A stretch of DNA of 64,000 nt from Aphelidium insulamus. Taxonomy: Eukaryota > Aphelidiomycota > Aphelidea > Aphelidiaceae. Where the stretch lies: NCBI GenBank assembly GCA_036784855.1, contig JAZDSV010000019.1, positions 186,001 to 250,000 of the forward strand. Reading direction: 5' to 3'. Position 1 is the first letter of the stretch. Every line of letters starts with the position of its first letter. The notes under the pieces are model-generated. The model was not told the origin of the DNA, ran no database searches, and saw nothing but the letters and a program-made list of their open reading frames with translations. The position numbers and the translations under genes were made by a program. Below, one piece after another: positions 47,284-58,492 of the stretch.

Positions 47284-47565
47284 TGGGTGTGGCGACAAGG
47301 CAATAAGTAGTAAACGAGATACGAAGAGGCAGCGAAGCAGCGAAGCAGAGAGGAGTGTGGAGTGTGGAGTGAGAGGAGTGAGGGACTTGACAGAGCAGGT
47401 ATATATGCACCCAGTGCCGCGACCAAGATAACGCGTGCGTGCGCGCCGCTGACAGAGATGCAAAGCGCCTGGACGGTCGATCGGTTGGACGGTGGACGCG
47501 TCGCCGAATGCCCACTTTGCCCTTTGATCTAATTTTTTTTGCTATAAAGTATACTTTATCTACAA

Positions 47566-47772
47566 TTAAATTGGCAGTCCAGAACGTCCCAGCTGGCGAG
47601 TTCGATCAACAATGGCCTGACCGATTTGCTGCATTGTGATGAATTGCAGCCTCTGATGTGCCCGGTGTATAGCGAGACATTCCTTTATGCCGTAGCGCTG
47701 TGCAGTCCCCACGGCAATAGTTCGCACAATCTGTAGAGCCCGCTCTAGATATTTAAATACATTGACACGCAT
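47566..47772 (-). CDS. Possible small gene or last exon, 68 codons
   Basis: An open frame on the minus strand reads MRVNVFKYLERALQIVRTIA, then AQRYGIKECLAIHRAHQ and ends LGRSGLPI. The composition (balanced, helical, few rare residues) looks protein-like and lies in an otherwise AT-rich 700-bp gap. An AG just before the ATG (…AAATAG) could be a splice acceptor, so it may be the last exon of a gene whose upstream exons I cannot place. No family recognised. Confidence 0.3.
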   Translation of the reverse strand: MRVNVFKYLERALQIVRTIAVGTAQRYGIKECLAIHRAHQRLQFITMQQIGQAIVDRTRQLGRSGLPI

Positions 47773-47977
47773 CTATTTATACTGGTATATTGTATTCTTC
47801 TTGATGGTAACTTTCAAATTCATTGAGCTACCTACGAGCTAAAATTGAGGAGTGGATGGTTATGCATTGACTTTAATTTTTGGCTGGTATTAATATTTTT
47901 ATTTTTTTGATTGATTATTGCTTCATTGTTGTGTAGTATTTAGTGGTGTGACACTTTGTGTGATATGCTTCGACGTT

Positions 47978-49645
47978 CTATGACCAGAAATTGATACCAC
48001 GGATATATGGTGCCAATTCATTCGGATCCTTATCGCCATATCCAGTTAGATACTTCTCATAGCCACCCACAACGGTGCCCATGTCAGAATCTTTCTCGCC
48101 AGTTACAGTTGACTCGTCAGGGTCAACCATACTATACTCGTCAAAATCTTCATGTGAATCATTCGCAGAGCCGTAAATACTCATATTGCCCTCGTCCTCT
48201 GATTCTTCAAAGTCAGCCATATCTTGCTCGTCAAGAGCTTCTTGCACTAGTTCACCTCTGCGGTGACACCACCCTCGTTGCCTAGTTAATTCCAGCAATG
48301 ACGAACTGCCCGGTGGCACTAATGTGAGATCGCATTTTTTCGTAGCTAGCAATGTCTTGGTAATGGCAACTTCGGAATATTGATAATCGAGGATGGAACG
48401 CAATAGTGGCGTGATGCCTTTGCTGTCCACGGCATTCACATTGGCGCCCGCATTCAACAAAGGTTTCACGTTCCCCACCTGATTAAACTCGACAGCCAGG
48501 TATAGCGCGGTTTTACCCTCAAAATCTGCAGTGTCCACAGAGTCCAAGCGCGCTCTATACCATTGTGCGAGTAGTGCCACGGCCTCTGGTCGTTGACTGT
48601 ATTTAGCTGCAAGGTGCAATGCCGTCGGACGTTCTTCGAGGATGGTTTTTAGAATTCCAGAACCCATATGTTTAACCTCGTGGAGGATTACCCCTATGGA
48701 GTGGAAAGCGCCAGCCTTGGCCGCTCGATGTAGCAGCGTATGCCCAAAAAGGTCCTTACGGATGGGACTAAATTGTTCACGAATCAATTGAATGTTCTTA
48801 CGCAAGAGTTCGGCATCATTAACGACAACCAATGCAGTAGCGGAAAGGCTCCTTTCCACTCCGGCGCGTTTTAGCATACCCAGAAAGCACTTGGCGGCAT
48901 CACTATTATCCTCCGAAACAGCCTGCCAAAATGCAGCGTCTAGTTGTTCAACTGTGGGCTGCCGCAGCGCCACCACGCGTTCGATGGCCTCACACGAACT
49001 AGCGTATGTCGCAGCCAGATGAACAGAACTAGCACGTTTACGTATATCGTAACCAGAAAAGTGCAGCGAGACATATTCAAGAACGCCATGATCGATCAGA
49101 GTCCTGATGGATTTCGGCCTGCGTTTCTCTCGTTCCATCGCAATGTCGAATGCCGTTTTATGGTATTTGGCTTCCAATAGCAACTCGGCCTTCTTGTTCG
49201 CGCTGTTGCGCAGCAGTGCCTCAATTACCGAGGGGCGATTGTAGTGACACGCAAAGTGGATCGCATAGTCATCACTATTAATCCGTTCGGTTCGCAAAAA
49301 GGGAACACGATCCAAAAGCTCAAGGGCGCACTCGCTGTCACCAAAGATCAAGGCGGTGCGAAGAATCGTTTTGAACCTAACCTTGACATTTTCGTCAATG
49401 ATGCTTCCATCGTAGTTAATTGCTGGCTTCTCATTTAGCACTTTGCGCACGTTTGCACATGAATATGAGCGAAGTGCAACGTCGAGATCGGAATCGATGG
49501 CGTGCACAACCTGGAAATCATCTTCCGTTGGCATATAGTGTGTGGTAACAATTGGTCCTTGGTGAGGTGGAGCACCATGCACCACCGCCGCAGCCATGAA
49601 CGCAGTCAAGCCCAGCGCGTAGAGTTTGCCATCGCGCGAGAACAT
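47978..49645 (-). CDS. Secreted ankyrin-repeat protein
   Basis: Single-exon gene of 555 residues. The start at 49645 (MFSRDGKLYALGLTAFMAAA, then VVHGAPP) gives a clear signal peptide; the upstream ATG at 49669 would spoil it. The mature protein carries ankyrin repeats, clearest in the second half: GHTLLHRAAKAGAFHSIGVI, RPTALHLAAKYSQRPEAVAL, GKTALYLAVEFNQVGNVKPL, LNAGANVNAVDSKGITPLLR. The C-terminus is acidic (FEESEDEGN, DEYSMVDPDES) and ends IRGINFWS. Ankyrin proteins are normally intracellular, so a secreted one suggests a role outside the cell or in the endomembrane system, possibly an effector in a host-associated organism (inference). No transmembrane helix or ER-retention signal was seen. 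Intronless, unlike most neighbours. Confidence 0.75.
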   Translation of the reverse strand: MFSRDGKLYALGLTAFMAAAVVHGAPPHQGPIVTTHYMPTEDDFQVVHAIDSDLDVALRSYSCANVRKVLNEKPAINYDGSIIDENVKVRFKTILRTALIFGDSECALELLDRVPFLRTERINSDDYAIHFACHYNRPSVIEALLRNSANKKAELLLEAKYHKTAFDIAMEREKRRPKSIRTLIDHGVLEYVSLHFSGYDIRKRASSVHLAATYASSCEAIERVVALRQPTVEQLDAAFWQAVSEDNSDAAKCFLGMLKRAGVERSLSATALVVVNDAELLRKNIQLIREQFSPIRKDLFGHTLLHRAAKAGAFHSIGVILHEVKHMGSGILKTILEERPTALHLAAKYSQRPEAVALLAQWYRARLDSVDTADFEGKTALYLAVEFNQVGNVKPLLNAGANVNAVDSKGITPLLRSILDYQYSEVAITKTLLATKKCDLTLVPPGSSSLLELTRQRGWCHRRGELVQEALDEQDMADFEESEDEGNMSIYGSANDSHEDFDEYSMVDPDESTVTGEKDSDMGTVVGGYEKYLTGYGDKDPNELAPYIRGINFWS

Positions 49646-49983
49646 TTTTGCACGGAAGGAAGAGCGCAAAAATCTTATCGGACAACCGCAAAATGTGGCG
49701 TTGAATCTTACGATGAGGTAAACTACGAAACGTAAAGGTCAACATTGATTAGTGTCACAGCCTGTATTGACTTCAGCAAAAGTGATAAGAAATGACAAGC
49801 ATCCGATAATCATGTCTAATCAACTTGATTATTAGATGTGGCTGCGTTCGCGTTGTAGTGAACTTCCTATATTATGAATTCGTTTATGTGTTATGTAATC
49901 AACATATAATTTCTGTACATATGTAATCCACTAGTTGTGGGAATCGTTAGTGCAACGTCTGCACCATCGATCACAAATGGCGG
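49646..49983. other. Intergenic region upstream of the secreted ankyrin gene
   Basis: 338 bp, AT-rich, presumably holding the promoter of the minus-strand ankyrin gene. No coding frame or RNA structure is credible. Confidence 0.45.
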
Positions 49984-50350
49984 TTATCCCGTCGCAGGAT
50001 AAATAATTAGTGTAACAGTTGGTGCATCGGGCGCCAATATGGGAGTAACGTTGTCGTCAAAGCCGTTCCACTTTTGTGTTATCGAACGCTTTTGGCCCCC
50101 ATTCCATACGCGCACCAGCTCCGCGTGGAGTTGATAATAGTCTGATACATACGCATTATGCAGAATAACGATCGTGAGTTTTCTGTTGTTCGCAGCAAAA
50201 ATTGCATCGATGCTGCCGACGGGCAAGGGAGATATAGGGCGGCGTGTTGCGTCTGCTGTCCACGGCATTCAGATTGGCACTAGCCAATATTCGTATTCGT
50301 TAGTTCCACGGGAGATCACTTCGATGCGCACGTATGGAGCCACGCGCGCA
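49984..50350 (-). pseudogene. Remnant of an unrecognised gene with in-frame stop
   Basis: The frame 49984-50268 (MPWTADATRRPISPLPVGSI, then RKLTIVILHNAYVSDYYQLH, ending TLIIYPATG) continues upstream in the same phase across a TGA: VRIEVISRGTNEYEYWLVPI, stop, MPWTADATRR. The text on both sides of the stop looks equally protein-like. There is no good start or splice donor near. No family recognised. It is either a decayed gene or a short gene starting at 50268. Confidence 0.35.
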
Positions 50351-50490
50351 CATTCTGTCACCGGCGATGATTGCGTTGTTAAGAATCTCCTTCAGCCACA
50401 ACTATGTACTACGACACGAAATACAAGTAACATTCGCGGTTCAAATATCTTTTCCGTTTAGAAATCCCGTACTGACGCAGACACTGAGCA

Positions 50491-52220
50491 TCAGATGGGC
50501 AGCTCAAAGTTGACCTTGACGTTGATGGCCCGGGCATCGCGCACAATATTGGCAAGCCGCACACTGGACTTTGCGGCATCGTCTAGATCATCCACCGACA
50601 GAATGCGCAGACCCGACTTGGCGATCAGAGCTTTGGCCTCGGTGACGCGCGTGCCCTGCAGCCGCACCACCAGTGGAATGCTCAGTCCGAGCTGCTGCAC
50701 GGCGTTGATGATGCCCTGGGCAATGATGTCACAGCGCATGATGCCGCCAAAGATGTTGACCAGGATGGATGAGACGCGCGGATCCGAGCTGATGATCTTG
50801 AATGCCTCGGTGACCTGTTCACTGGTGGCACCGCCGCCCACGTCCAGAAAGTTGGCCGGGTCTCCGCCGTGCAGTTTAATAATGTCCATAGTGGCCATGG
50901 CCAGGCCGGCTCCATTAACTACAAAAGTTGTTACATTTACTTTAAGTCGACTAATATCTCATACCCAGGCAACCAATGTTCCCGTCCAGGCCAATGTAGT
51001 TCAGCTTCTGTTCGGCGGCAGCAACTTCGCGCGGATCTTCCTGAGTGGTGTCGCGCAGCTTCATCACTTCCACCTGGCGAAAGTCGGCATTGTCGTCAAA
51101 GTTGATCTTGGCGTCCATGCACAGCGCTGTGATTTATAGGAACTGCCGTGAGCAATCATCAAATGTTACGATACCTTCACCCGCGGCACTCTCCGCCATC
51201 GGGTTAATCTCCACCATGGTGGCGTCCTTGTCGACAAACAGTTTGTACAGCCGCATCATCATGTCGGCCGCACTCTCCTGGCTCTTGTGGCTGAATCCAA
51301 GGCGCTCGGCAAGATCGCGCGCAGCCGACATCTCAAATCCAACGTCCAGATCCACCGGCACTTTCAGAATAGCCTCGGGGTTCTCCGCGGCCACCGACTC
51401 GATGTCCACGCCGCCCTGCGACGACGCCACAACCATCGGTCCCTGTGGATTTATCCATGAACAAAAATAGAACATGAAATAGGAAAGCAGCTCAAACCTT
51501 GCTGGCACGGTCCATCAGAATCGCAAAGTAGAATTCACGGCGAACATATTTCCGCTCGCAGATGTAGACGGCGTTGCAGGGTTTTCCCGCTTCACCAGTC
51601 TGCTTTGTGACCAGTTTGTGGCCAAGCATCTTGTCTGCCAGCATGCGCGCCTCCTCCGGCGAGTAGACAAGTCGCACGCCGCCCTGAATACTGATTACTA
51701 TTATGATTATTATCCCACACTGATTCAAATCACCTTGAGTCCGGTGTCAAAGTGGCCTTTGCCGCGACCACCCGCCAGCACCTGGGCCTTGATTACCATA
51801 TCCTCCACGGCTGCATGCATAGTCAATACATATGATGCACACACATCAATGTGTTCATAAGCAGCCTCAACGTCTAACATCGACATAAAACACGCACCGA
51901 GGGACTTGGCAACGGCAAACGCCTGGTCAGGAGTCTTGGCCACTTCACCCTTGGGCACGTTGATGCCGTAGCTCTTTAGCAGACCCATCGACAGGTACTC
52001 GTGGATGGACAGGTGTCGCCGGGGTGCGGCCACAGCAAGGGAGGCGCGGGCCACTTGCCGCCGATGTCGGTGCTACAGGGGTGCAGAGCGCATATGTCAG
52101 CCGCCGGTTATAGTAAATGAGAGGTGGAGTGAGAAGGCATGCGAGGTGCCACATGACCACAGCAGCAACCACACACAGAGAAGCACAGTAGAAGCAACTT
52201 GCCAGCGCGCGACCAAGCAT
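50491..52220 (-). CDS. Succinyl-CoA ligase beta subunit, mitochondrial
   Basis: TCA-cycle enzyme that converts succinyl-CoA to succinate while making ATP or GTP. Exon 1 is 18 nt (MLGRAL, from 52220) and joins through a 130-nt GC-AG intron (52073-52202, donor GCAAGT) to [20 protein letters not shown], an Arg-rich mitochondrial presequence. The mature part starts [20 protein letters not shown]. Landmarks: ATP-grasp lysine and Gly-rich segment [26 protein letters not shown]-like [84 protein letters not shown] and [16 protein letters not shown]. The end FELPI is typical. The nucleotide preference (ADP or GDP) cannot be decided by eye. At least five introns. Confidence 0.95.
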
Positions 52221-52337
52221 TTTCAATATGACGCCGTTGAGCGAGTGTCCGACTGTGTGCACGTTATTGCCGTTATTGCCGTGTGCCCTGAATACATATT
52301 TAAAGTTGTGCGCTTGAATTGTGCGCTTACTACATAT

Positions 52338-52382
<45 letters not shown>

Positions 52383-52811
52383 TACCTCAATGCCCATGTA
52401 TCAATGCGCTTTCTGGAATGGTGTTGCATCAGTGCCCATTCCTTGACCAAATTATGGCCAAATAGAAGTTGCCACTTCTTTCGTTTGGCATATCAGGGCT
52501 CCTATTTCACACTTGTGTAAGCCCTACTAACTATACACACATACAGTTCCCCGTGAGCAAGCATCACCAACATCGCGCAAGAGCAATATTGCCCAGATGC
52601 CACTTGATTGGGGGCAAGCATTGCGGTGGTGGTGGCAGTCTGCTTCTGTATAAAAGCGTGTATGTCCGTCCTTCTTTCTTTCTTTCTTTCTTCTTTCTTC
52701 ACTTCCACTTGTTCTTTGTCACTCTGCACACACTCTGCACACACACACACACACACACACACAAACTCTCTCTCTCTGCACACACACAGACCCACATATC
52801 TTTCGTGTTAT
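52221..52811. other. Divergent intergenic region with several microsatellites
   Basis: 591 bp between the starts of succinyl-CoA ligase and the secreted-protein gene. It holds an (ACA)n tract at about 52338-52382, a CTTT-rich tract near 52673-52700 and a (CA)n tract near 52739-52763. TATAAAA lies at about 52650 on the plus strand, 160 nt before the ATG at 52812. No gene. Confidence 0.6.
52338..52382 (+). repeat. (ACA)n microsatellite, about 15 units
   Basis: Uninterrupted ACA/CAA repeat about 120 nt upstream of the succinyl-CoA ligase start. The frames across it that give poly-Thr or poly-Val are artefacts of the repeat. Confidence 0.95.
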
Positions 52812-53785
52812 ATGTATATGCAGCACAAATCCCTCTTCACTCAGGTTGCCTTGCTGCTTCTGTCACCGGTTGCACGCACCCACTCGCACTTGGAGTGCAC
52901 GGATGTAGCCACGGCGGGCGATGTAGGCGCGTGTCGCGGCTACCCGCGCTACTACGCGCACTGGAAGTCCGGTTTCAACGCCTCGGACCCGCACTCGGCC
53001 GACCGTTCGTTCCTGGTGGCGACAGGCACGCATACGTGTCCCGTGGCGCCGGATGCCGACAGCAGCGCCCATCCGTACACCGCCGCCTATCCCATGGCGC
53101 GCGTCCATCCCGGCCAGCAGGTGACGGTGCAGTGGCCGCCGCGTGGACACTCGCAGCAACCATCGTCCCCCGTGTGGATCTACTGTGCCGCGAATGCCAT
53201 TGCAGCCTCGAATGCCACTAATGCCACAGCGTCTGTGACAGTGCCCGCCAGCGATGACATTGCCGCCGAGGCCGCCTACGACAAGCTGGCCGAGATGCCA
53301 TTCACGGGCAACTGCAGTGGCACAGATATTTCGTGGGCGCGCTGCTACGGCCAGGTCACCGTGCCACGGAACTGGTCCCAGGCTCTCGGCGTGCACTCGT
53401 GCCGCTGGGAGTGGACGCTGAACGGCGGTCAGACCTACCTGGACTGCTTTGAGTGGGAGGTGGTTGATGCTGATACTGACACTACGTCCGCGCCATCCCC
53501 CGCAGTGGCCGCGCCGTCTCTTCCAACTCCCTCGTTGCAACAAAGTCCACCAACGACACAAAGGTCAGCATTCAGGTGGACGCGGATCTCGTGGACAAGG
53601 TGCAGAAAATGCTCGCGGATATTCGCGCACTGCCCGCTGCCGACGCGGTCATTGAGGCTGTGCACTCGTATCAAGGCACCAAAACTGCGAATGACACTGC
53701 CAGCGATGTCGCGCCTGTCTATTGCTCCATCAGTAGTGATACTGCCACTGTTGTGCCGACGAGTCCCGGCTGTGCCCATCAATAA
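52812..53785 (+). CDS. Secreted cysteine-containing protein, possibly LPMO-like
   Basis: The start gives MYMQHKSLFTQVALLLLSPV, a signal peptide; a TATA box lies about 160 nt upstream. A cleavage site around ARTHS would place His at the mature N-terminus (HLECTDVA), the arrangement used by copper-dependent polysaccharide monooxygenases. Later segments HTCPVAPDAD, YPMARVHPGQQVTVQWPPRG and YCAANA resemble the Cys and 'V.PGQ...WPPRGH' stretches I associate with such or similar carbohydrate-active secreted proteins, but I am not certain. Further Cys pairs include NCSGTDISWARCYGQ and SCRWEWTLNG. The 3' end is ambiguous: an intron 53460-53575 (or from 53463) restores the frame to VDADLVDKVQKMLADIRALP and a stop at 53785; unspliced, the frame runs to 53993. 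Confidence 0.5.
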
Positions 53786-53955
53786 CTTTCCCCAGTCAAT
53801 TTCGCCTCTCTGCACTTGTACATCACACACACACACACACACACACACATTCAATAAATATTATGCATTGAACTGTAGTGAGATCGTTCTAGAGTGTACA
53901 CATAACTCACACAGATACATCAATGCAACTACTGCAGATCAAGAGCTAGCTCTAG

Positions 53956-56900
53956 TTATAGGTCCACTGCCATCTCTGGCAGCTGCCTGTTGATAGACTG
54001 GATTAGAGGAGCCGCAAAAGCCTTTAGCGGGACGTCTTCGCCAGCAATTGCGACCACGCTGTCCATTTCAGCACGAATATCGGCCGCCAACCTATCCATA
54101 CGCGTATCGCCGAGCTGAAACGCGTTCAAATGCCACTGCAGCAGATATAATGCCATCTCAAGTGCGGCACTCGTCATGGCCTGAGAGTGTTCACACTGTG
54201 CGCTCTTTTGCTGAAGCATCCGCCGTGCCAATGCAACCTGATCAGTATATGAACTACGTGAGCCACATAAACCGCCACCAGAAAGGCTTTCCAGAAGCTG
54301 CATAATTTGCCGGTGAGTGACAAGTGAAGACTTGAACGTAAACTCACTTCCGATAGTTCGCTCGAGCTAATTGACTGCAGTGACTCGCTGATCGAATCAA
54401 TGTCGCTAAGCAGTCGCCTGGCCTGTCCGCTGCACTTGACAATGGTTCCCAAGTGTAGCAGCAGCACTCCCATTGACAAGGTTGGCTGCGTAGCTGATGT
54501 CTGTTTCTGTCCCGCGTTGTTATGGTGATGGCGGCGCGATTGACTTGATGTCGGCGCGGGAGGCTGCACTAAAAATATTGCAACTGCGGCACCTGGAGAG
54601 TCGCTCGTGGCCGATCGATCATGCACATATCGACAGCAGTAGACCAGCACATTGCGCACAATGTCATCAACCACTGGAAGAGCTTTGGCAATCAGTCCGA
54701 GATTAGCCGCGGTTTCTTGCGTCTGGAAACTGTCCCGCGCCCTGACTCCACTCAGTTCCAACACTACCGCGCTGTCAGGACAATGGTTGACAACACTTAA
54801 ATACTCAAGTATACCAGGCAAATCAGTTAAATCACCGCTGTCAGCGTCGACCGCGGCTCTCAAACGCCCAACCCAGCCATCAGCGTGAGTATACTTGGCA
54901 TACACGTCCAACACGAGCGAGTGTAGAGAATCGGCAGTCTGTCACATTAAAATGATGTAACAGAAAGTTAGTATACACACCTTGCCATCAATAAGAGCAG
55001 AGTTGAGCGATAAATAAGAGACAATCGCGGTAACTTCACGCAGCTTGTGCAGCGATCCCAGCGACAAGACAGAATCGGAATCACGCAGCGTTTCGGTAAA
55101 CAACCCAAGATGGCTCTGAACCATCTTTGACACCTAGTTTTAGTGTTAACCGACGGTAAGAAATGACACAAGCAAATCAACCTTGTCCACAAGTGAGACC
55201 CGATCGCGTCCTAATGAGGCAAACAAGCTGGCGACTGTGGCCAATAGAGGCACCGTAGCGCGATGATACAGCTCGTAGGCGGTTGTGTCTACTACACAGT
55301 ATGAGCGTTGAAACATTCTTAATTGCCGTCTCACATACCGCCCATGTCATTTAGCGAAGATAGAATAGGCGGGCGCATTGCAAGAAATGAAGTGGCGGCA
55401 ATTGTTTCCACCAGTCTGTTCTCCATAAGGGCCTGGGCGCCGGATTCGCTCTGACTCAGCTGCAAAAGCACAGCCATCTTGGACTCGAAAATGTACAGCG
55501 CATTCACGTCTAGACATTGTTAAATCAATTCAATATTACACGAATATACCATCTGTCTGGGAAGACAATATGGCCTCCAGTTTTCCAGAGTCGACGGAGC
55601 GAATGTTTTGCACAAATAAGCGCAAGACATTGTGCCGTGACAGCTGTGTTAAGATGGCGCCCTGCAGGCCACGCCCGCTATGTTGAGGCGCATTTACGGC
55701 AATGTACAGCAGCATTTCCAATAGTGACATGGCCACCGTGCGCCACACATCGTCTTGATCATTGGTCGCGTCGGCACAGAGCACTGTCAACAGCTTGTCC
55801 ATGTGCTTTTCCATCAACATGGCAACGCTAGCTAGGCCACTCCCTGTAGACGCTTTTCCATGGCCTGCCGAGCCAACAAGACATCGGGATCGCATCAGGT
55901 AAAGAATGCTGGAATACAAATCGCCACGGCAAACAAGCGGCAACGAGTCCACGGTGAGCAAGCACTGCAACAAACGTTCCAGCAAGTGCAATGCGCGGTC
56001 CACGCCCAGATCCGGTTCGGGCTCGCCGCCGTCACCGCCAGGTGCCAGGCGTGAAAACACACCGACCAGTGCCTCCGTCAGACACTGCTGATCCAGTGGG
56101 TGCAGCGGTGTCTGAATGTGCTGCAATTGTGCCAGAATCACATTTGCCGCGCCAACCAGAAAGGCGGCTCGGGACTGCGTGGTTATGTCCCCGTAGTAGC
56201 ACCTGAGCGCCACCAGGAACGCGCGGCACCACGACTGCACGGCTAGTGACTTGGCATAGTGCACGGCACTGCAACTGTTTTGCCGCATGAACCACTGCAT
56301 GATGGAGTCGAGTTCGCGCTCGGCGTCTTCCACGGCATTCGGCTGACGCAAGTTGCCAGAACTCTCCATAGCAACCAATTGTTGGCGCAGGTGGCCGTAC
56401 AGCGAGGCCACATCGTACTGTTCCACGCCATTTTCGTCCGCGCGGCAAAAAATTGCGGCGAAATGTTGTTGAGTGGTAGCGTCCGTCGCGTCGCCGCCGT
56501 GGCCAAAGTACCGGCAGCTACGCATGAATTCCGCAGTGTTCACGGCGGGAATCTGCAGAGCACACGTCTCCTCCAGCAGCTGTTCGGCAATGGAGCGTTG
56601 GCCTGCGCGGCGCAGTGTCTCGTCGACGCCGTCATATTTGCCGCCTTCTTGTCCCTGCTGCCCGCCGTCGAGAGGAACCGAAAACAGAGCGCCAACTAGA
56701 CGGCGACCGTGACGCGATTCACGACTCAGAAATGCGCCATGCATCTCTAGCGCACACAAGCACAGCGTCCATGCCCGCCTCAACAGTTGATTTTGCACCA
56801 CGCCACCAAGCGTGGCATTCAAGTAGCCGCCGCTAGACTGCGCAGTCCACGCTGTCATCTGGTCCCGCATTCCGTTTCCAGCAAGTGCCAACAACTGGCG

Positions 56901-58402
56901 CATATACAGGTCTTCGCCGTAGCGCAGATAACGCATCGTGGGCGTCGATGTCATTGGGTTCTGGCACAACTGCAGCACCGTGTGCAGCACATTGGCATAA
57001 AAGTCCGAGTGACGCACATGCAGCGGAGCGATTCGCTGCAAATGTAAAGTGTCCTCCTCATACTCGATACCTGCTGTAAGCAAAGCATCCCCGCCCGAGG
57101 TGGCACAGTCCTCCTTCAACAGGTCAACCAGGGCATGGAAGCACGGCTTAATAGCGGCCGGATCCCATTCGCTTGGATGCCGGAACTGCGTCTCGTCCAG
57201 CGGCCGCGTGCAGTCAAACCCTAGCAACAGATGCGCCAAGTTGGGCGTGTTGGGGTACGCCTGGAGATTGTGCAACAAAATTGCCGAGATGCAGTAGCGA
57301 ATCTCGTTGGTGAATGTCGTCAATGGTTTCTGCTGCTGTTGCTGCTGCTCAACGCCATCCGGTACTTTATCGGTGGAGGTGTCCTCCATGGCAAGTCGGT
57401 GAACGAATCCAGCCATGATTTCCGGGAAACGATCGGTGGCCTGGAAGAAGATACGGGCCACCATGTTCTCCGACAACGCAGCATTGTGCCGACGGCCGCC
57501 AGTCACAGCTGCCGACAAGCCCGGCGACATTGACAGCACGTGGATGATGGTCAGCGCCGCAAAGTTCTTCCTCATCACTGTTAACGTATCCGGCAATTGT
57601 AACAACAACATTCGCATGTCTGGCCAACAATTCGTCCAAGGCCACTAAGTGCACGGTGTGCAGTGCTTGCCGCACAAAAGGACTCTCTGTTCAGAGTTAA
57701 CTTACCAAAAATTACTTTCACTACAAACCTGACAAGCGTAGGAGTGGCACAAGTTGCCGCAGGAACTCTGCCTGCAAGTCCAAAGCTCGCAGCACGAGCC
57801 GGAGAGCACGCAAGACAACCAACCGTCGCTGCCGGTGGTCTACGTCTTCATCACCGTCGGTTGGTTGTGCCGCACAGCACAGTTCGACAATCAACTGGCT
57901 GATTGCACCACCACCAAGCAGAGCACACATCACCTGAAAGCCAGGATGCGAGACAATGAGCAAGCATTGCGCGTCAAACTGCTGATGGGCGTCACGCATG
58001 AATGCGGCTTGCTGCTGCATATTCGGCGATTCGGAAGTGCCTAGCAAATCGGCGGCAGATTGAAGAGCGGGCAAGCAGTCCAGGCTAAATCCATACAGAC
58101 ACAGCTCGCAAAACTTCAAGCAGTTGTCCTGCACCATCCACCGTTCAGTAGAGTAACAGTAGGTGCGCCCGGCGCTTTTGGCCAGCACGTCATTCAACAC
58201 TATAACAAAAATGTTAGTGCATAATACTGGTATAAGTTGCATTATCAGGGTAGTAGTTGTAGTAGTAATAGTTGGAGTAGTTGGAGTAGTAGTAGTAGTT
58301 GGAGTAGTAGTAGTAGTTGGAGTAGTAGTAGTAGTAGTTGGAGTAGTAGTAGTAGTAGTAGCAGTAGTAGTAGTATTGGTAGTAGTAGTAGTAGTAGTAT
58401 TG

Positions 58403-58492
<90 letters not shown>

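Noticed and set aside
52223-52450. Poly-Val and poly-Thr frames across 52.3 kb
   Set aside because: Translation of the (ACA)n microsatellite in an intergenic region.
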